64,000 bases of DNA. It comes from Aquabacterium sp. NJ1. GTDB taxonomy: Bacteria; Pseudomonadota; Gammaproteobacteria; Burkholderiales; Burkholderiaceae_C. The notes below the pieces were generated by a model. It was not told the DNA's origin, searched no databases, and worked only from the letters and a program-made list of their open reading frames with translations. The stretch spans positions 4,632,001-4,696,000 of the forward strand of contig NZ_JRKM01000001.1 in NCBI RefSeq assembly GCF_000768065.1. Reading direction: 5' to 3'. Of this stretch, positions 60,790 through 64,000 are shown one piece after another. Within the stretch, counting starts at the first letter, position 1; every line of letters begins with the position of its first letter. The position numbers were made by a program, and so were the translations under genes.

Positions 60790-63700
60790 ACGCGCTGGGC
60801 AAGCTCTCGCGCATCGTGCTGGCCTTGTTGGCCTCATTGGCGCTGCTTGTGGGCGCGGTGTGGGCGCTGGCGCACAACGAGGCGTTTACCGCTCGCTTGT
60901 TGCCCATGTTGCCGGGCATCAAGGTGGTGGCGCCAGAAGGTGCCTTGCTGGGTGATTTCAAGGCGGCGCGTGTCGACATCGACTTGCCGCGCAGCGGGCA
61001 ACTCACGCTGACCGATGTCGCCTGGCAGGATCTGCGCCTGCGCTGGGACAGCCACGCCGCATGGCACATCGGGCTGGACATGGCCTTGCTGAAAGCCAGT
61101 CGCCTGAGCTTGAACTGGGTGCCCAACCCCGTCAGCACGCCGCTGAGCGCACCAACGGATTTGAGCTTGCCGGTTGCCGTGAGCGCACGGCGTTTGCTGG
61201 TGGCCAGCGCAGAGAGCAAGCTGTGGCTGGAGCCGCTTCAAGATGTGGATGCGGTGGTGTTTGCCCAGCACAAGGCTGGCGATGCACGGGTGGTACACCA
61301 GATCAAGCTGACTCAGGTGAGTTGGCTGGGCTGGCGCCTGCACGGTGAGGCCCGCCTGGGTGTGGACAAGAAGCTGCCACTGGATGCCCGGCTGTTGGCC
61401 GACCAAGCGGCGCCCAAGGCGAGTGAAGCGGGTGGCGGCCATGTTGAGCTCCAGGCCAGGGGCCCGTTGACGGCCTTGCTGCTGAAGGGGCAATTGGCCT
61501 GGCAGGCGTCGCCGTCTGCGGCAACGCAGAAGCTCCAGTTCGATGCCGATGTGACGCCCTTTACCGCCTGGCCTTTGCCGCGCCTGCAAGCGACCGTGGC
61601 CGGCTTGAACCTGGCCGACCTGTTCGCCAGTTTGCCGCAGACGCGTCTGCAAGGGCAGGTGACGCTGGCCCCACAAGCGGCGCATGACCTGCAGGCCCAA
61701 CTGGATGTGCGCAATGAGGCCGCGGGTGCCTGGGATGAGGGCCGCCTGCCGGTGCGGCAGGTACGTGGCCATGTGGCGCTGCCCGGCGTGCGTGCCGCCA
61801 AGGATCTGGCGCAGGCTGGGCAGCAGGGGGAGCTGGATCTGCTGGCCGTGTTGCCCTCCCTGGCCGGGCATGCCGATGGCCGTGTGAGCTTGTTGGGTGG
61901 CTGGGGCGGCAAGCGCGTGCTCAAGGCCTCGTGGGCCTCTGTGGAGCCGCAGGCGCTGCACCGCCAGGCGCCCCCCTTGCAACTGCAGGGCAGCCTCCAG
62001 CTCAAGCCGGATTGGGCAGGCGAGGGGAGTGCAGGCAAGGGTGGTACAGGCAACTGGGCCCGCTTGCAATCGGCTGTCATGGCCGAGGTGAAAGGCAGTT
62101 ACGGCCCGAGTTTTGCCGTTGCCGCACCTGGCGCCCGGCGCGCTTCGGTCCAGGCCGATGTGCCCGTGTCGCTCGGCCTCAATGGCCACTATGGCCCCGG
62201 GCAGTTTGACGTGGCCTCACTCAGCCTGCGGGCTCAAGGGGCGCAGGCCGACCTGAACGACGCCGTGCTGAAGTGGGGCGCGAGTGCACCCATGCCCGCC
62301 TGGTCGATCAAGGGGCGGCTCAAGGTGGAGGCCTTTGACCCGAAGGTGTGGCTGCCCTGGCCCGCCGGCATGGATGGGCGCAATCAGCTCACGGGCCAGG
62401 CGGATGTGGCCCTGGACGCCAACTGGCGTGGGCATTTGAACCTGGATATGGCCCCCAGCTGGTTGGCCGGTGTGCCCTTGTCCGGGCAGGCGCAGTGGCG
62501 CTCGCCCTTGGACCGCTCGTCCATGGCCCTGGTGCTGGACGTGAGCGCGGGCGGCAACACGGTCAACGCCAGTGCGGAGCTGCCTTGGCGGCCAGATGCG
62601 CACGGGCGCCCCAAGTTGAGCGACAGTCTGCATTGGCAGGGCGTCGTGCATGCACCTTCGATTGGCAACCTCCAGCCGATTGCACCCCTGCTGGGTGCGC
62701 GGCAGCTGTCGGGCGCCATGGACGGTGAGTTCAAGGGCCAAGGTGTCTGGCCCTCCTTGAAGACGGATGGGCAGATCAGGGTGAACCGCTTGCAATGGGT
62801 GAGCACCGCTGGCGTGCCCATGGGCCTGGCATCTGCGCAAGCCAGCTGGTCGGTCGAAGGCTTGTCGGACGATGCGCCTTTGCGGCTGCAACTGGACGTG
62901 TCGCAATGGCAGACCGCCCATGTCTTGCTGGACCAGGCTCAGTGTCAGATCACGGGGACGCTGCGCCAGCACCAGTCCACGCTGTCGGCAGACCTGACGC
63001 ACAAACCCAGTCAGGGCGGCAAGGTCATGGCCTTCCACGTGGCCGGTGCGGTGCAGGGCGGCTGGCAAGCTCGCACGGGCACCTGGCAAGGGCAGCTCAA
63101 TGGCTTTTCGCTGAACCTGGAGGGGGCCCGGCCGCGTGTCTTGCTGGCGGTGCAGCCGGTTGGCCTCAGCTGGCGGTCGGCCGCGCAGGGCCGCTCCTTG
63201 CAGGTGGGCGCGACGGCCTTGAACATCCTGGGCGCGGGGCTGCATTTGCGCCGCCTGGACTGGCAGGCTTCTGCTGGTGGGACCGATGCCGCCGGCGCTT
63301 CGGGTGAACTCAATCTGGCGCTGGATCTGGACCCGCTGAACCTGCCTGCCCTGCTGGCCTCGTGGCAACCTCAAGCTGGCTGGGGCGGCGACCTCATCCT
63401 GAACGGTGGCATCACCCTCAAGCACAGCCAGCACCAACCCTGGGTGGTGGACGCCTCGGTGGCCCGGCAATCGGGGGACCTGTCCTTGAGCGAGCCGACC
63501 ATCCAGGGCAGCAGCCCGCAACGCCTGGGCATCCGCGAGGCCCGTGTGGCCCTGCAGGCGCGAGACGGCGTATGGGCCTTGACCCAGCAGTTCGATGGGC
63601 GGGTGCTGGGCGTGCTCAAAGGGCGGCAGGTCGTGCAGGTGCGCAACCCTGCAGATCTGCCCTCGGGCAGTGACCCACTCTCCGGGGAGCTTGATCTGCA

Positions 63701-64000
63701 GATCGCCAACCTGCGACCTTGGGGGACATGGGTGCCCGCAGGGTGGCGCCTGACGGGCCAGATGCAGGCCAAGGCCGAGGTGGGCGGCACGCTCGGTGCG
63801 CCGCAGTACCGGGGGCAAGTCAAAGGCCAGAACCTGGGCCTGGGGCAGGCGCTCATGGGCATCAACTTCACCGATGGCCAATTGCAGATGGACCTGCAGG
63901 GCGAGCAGGTGAAGTTGACGCAACTGGTGGCGCAGGCGGGCTCGCAAGGGGGGCGCGTGAGTGTGGAGGGTGAGGCCGTGCTGGGCGCCGCGCCGCAAGC
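60786..64000 (+). CDS. tamB: Translocation and assembly module protein TamB (partial, 3' end outside the window)
   Basis: An open frame runs from a GTG at 60786, overlapping the tamA stop as GTGA, to the window edge, giving at least 1071 codons without a stop. The N-terminus is a signal anchor (LSRIVLALLASLALLVGAVW). After it comes a long series of beta-strand-rich segments typical of AsmA/TamB proteins (for example LTDVAWQDLRLRWDSHAAW and IGLDMALLKASRLSLNWV). TamB spans the periplasm and is thought to carry lipids or assist outer-membrane assembly. The conserved DUF490/TamB C-terminal domain lies beyond 64000 and cannot be checked. Confidence 0.92.
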   Translation, partial: MNALGKLSRIVLALLASLALLVGAVWALAHNEAFTARLLPMLPGIKVVAPEGALLGDFKAARVDIDLPRSGQLTLTDVAWQDLRLRWDSHAAWHIGLDMALLKASRLSLNWVPNPVSTPLSAPTDLSLPVAVSARRLLVASAESKLWLEPLQDVDAVVFAQHKAGDARVVHQIKLTQVSWLGWRLHGEARLGVDKKLPLDARLLADQAAPKASEAGGGHVELQARGPLTALLLKGQLAWQASPSAATQKLQFDADVTPFTAWPLPRLQATVAGLNLADLFASLPQTRLQGQVTLAPQAAHDLQAQLDVRNEAAGAWDEGRLPVRQVRGHVALPGVRAAKDLAQAGQQGELDLLAVLPSLAGHADGRVSLLGGWGGKRVLKASWASVEPQALHRQAPPLQLQGSLQLKPDWAGEGSAGKGGTGNWARLQSAVMAEVKGSYGPSFAVAAPGARRASVQADVPVSLGLNGHYGPGQFDVASLSLRAQGAQADLNDAVLKWGASAPMPAWSIKGRLKVEAFDPKVWLPWPAGMDGRNQLTGQADVALDANWRGHLNLDMAPSWLAGVPLSGQAQWRSPLDRSSMALVLDVSAGGNTVNASAELPWRPDAHGRPKLSDSLHWQGVVHAPSIGNLQPIAPLLGARQLSGAMDGEFKGQGVWPSLKTDGQIRVNRLQWVSTAGVPMGLASAQASWSVEGLSDDAPLRLQLDVSQWQTAHVLLDQAQCQITGTLRQHQSTLSADLTHKPSQGGKVMAFHVAGAVQGGWQARTGTWQGQLNGFSLNLEGARPRVLLAVQPVGLSWRSAAQGRSLQVGATALNILGAGLHLRRLDWQASAGGTDAAGASGELNLALDLDPLNLPALLASWQPQAGWGGDLILNGGITLKHSQHQPWVVDASVARQSGDLSLSEPTIQGSSPQRLGIREARVALQARDGVWALTQQFDGRVLGVLKGRQVVQVRNPADLPSGSDPLSGELDLQIANLRPWGTWVPAGWRLTGQMQAKAEVGGTLGAPQYRGQVKGQNLGLGQALMGINFTDGQLQMDLQGEQVKLTQLVAQAGSQGGRVSVEGEAVLGAAPQ

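Noticed and set aside
62217..63998. 593-codon open frame on the minus strand opposite tamB
   Set aside because: The tamB frame on the plus strand is continuous from the tamA overlap and has the expected beta-rich pattern; the antisense frame is low complexity.

Overview
The window looks like a piece of chromosome from a motile betaproteobacterium of the order Burkholderiales (something near Aquabacterium, Ideonella, Leptothrix or Roseateles would fit; this is judged from protein similarity recalled from memory, gene order and the high GC content, not from a search). It is gene-dense, with no gap above 300 bases. The largest non-coding gaps are about 290 bp (19892-20180) and 267 bp (38379-38645). 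No insertion sequence, integrase, prophage, CRISPR array or rRNA is visible. One tRNA gene is present.

Layout. 1-9068 is the late flagellar operon fliG(end)-H-I-J-K-L-M-N-O-P-Q-R, encoding the export ATPase complex, hook-length control, the switch and the export gate, all on the plus strand with many overlaps. 9148-10548 is a probable Tat-exported phosphoesterase. 10579-19371 holds the two topoisomerase IV genes, parE and parC, both on the plus strand. They are separated by a minus-strand block with an SH3-type lipoprotein candidate and a compact photoreactivation operon: a classical photolyase/cryptochrome, a 52-residue DUF2256 zinc-finger protein and an FeS-type (6-4) photolyase. 19400-25108 carries a DUF4405 membrane protein, an SDR, a Ser/Thr kinase fused to a universal stress domain, a metallophosphoesterase, a small H-NS-like protein, a diguanylate cyclase and tRNA-Arg(CCU).

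25125-31781 is a minus-strand urease cluster in the order ureA-ureJ-ureB-ureC-[acyltransferase]-ureE-ureF-ureG. An intrinsic terminator follows ureC, an unrelated acyltransferase is inserted before ureE, and there is no ureD in the window. Divergent from ureA is an unusual 1181-residue fusion of an NCS1-type permease, a cysteine-rich segment, a histidine kinase and a receiver, followed by a LuxR-type response regulator. A LytSR-like pair lies next to it (36412-38378). 38646-43151 contains a secreted carboxylesterase, a Nudix hydrolase, a spermidine-synthase-like protein, a FadR-type regulator and a sterol-desaturase-like protein. 43328-49116 is the urea ABC transporter operon urtABCDE, with a strong terminator between urtA and urtB and a candidate sigma-54 promoter upstream. 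Urea uptake, nickel handling, urease and a possible purine/urea-type sensor therefore sit within 24 kb.

49120-51241 has a protein of unknown function, a YkgJ-type cysteine cluster protein, an FKBP isomerase and a DUF1841 protein. 51389-54538 encodes a large LapA-like type I secreted adhesin with Calx-beta, von Willebrand A and RTX parts. 54622-58748 holds a diheme cytochrome c, a MoxR ATPase and a CoxE-like VWA protein, with a second diguanylate cyclase inverted between the last two. The window ends with tamA and the 5' two-thirds or so of tamB, which runs off the edge. Coordinates are for the start codons judged most likely; alternative starts are noted where they matter.
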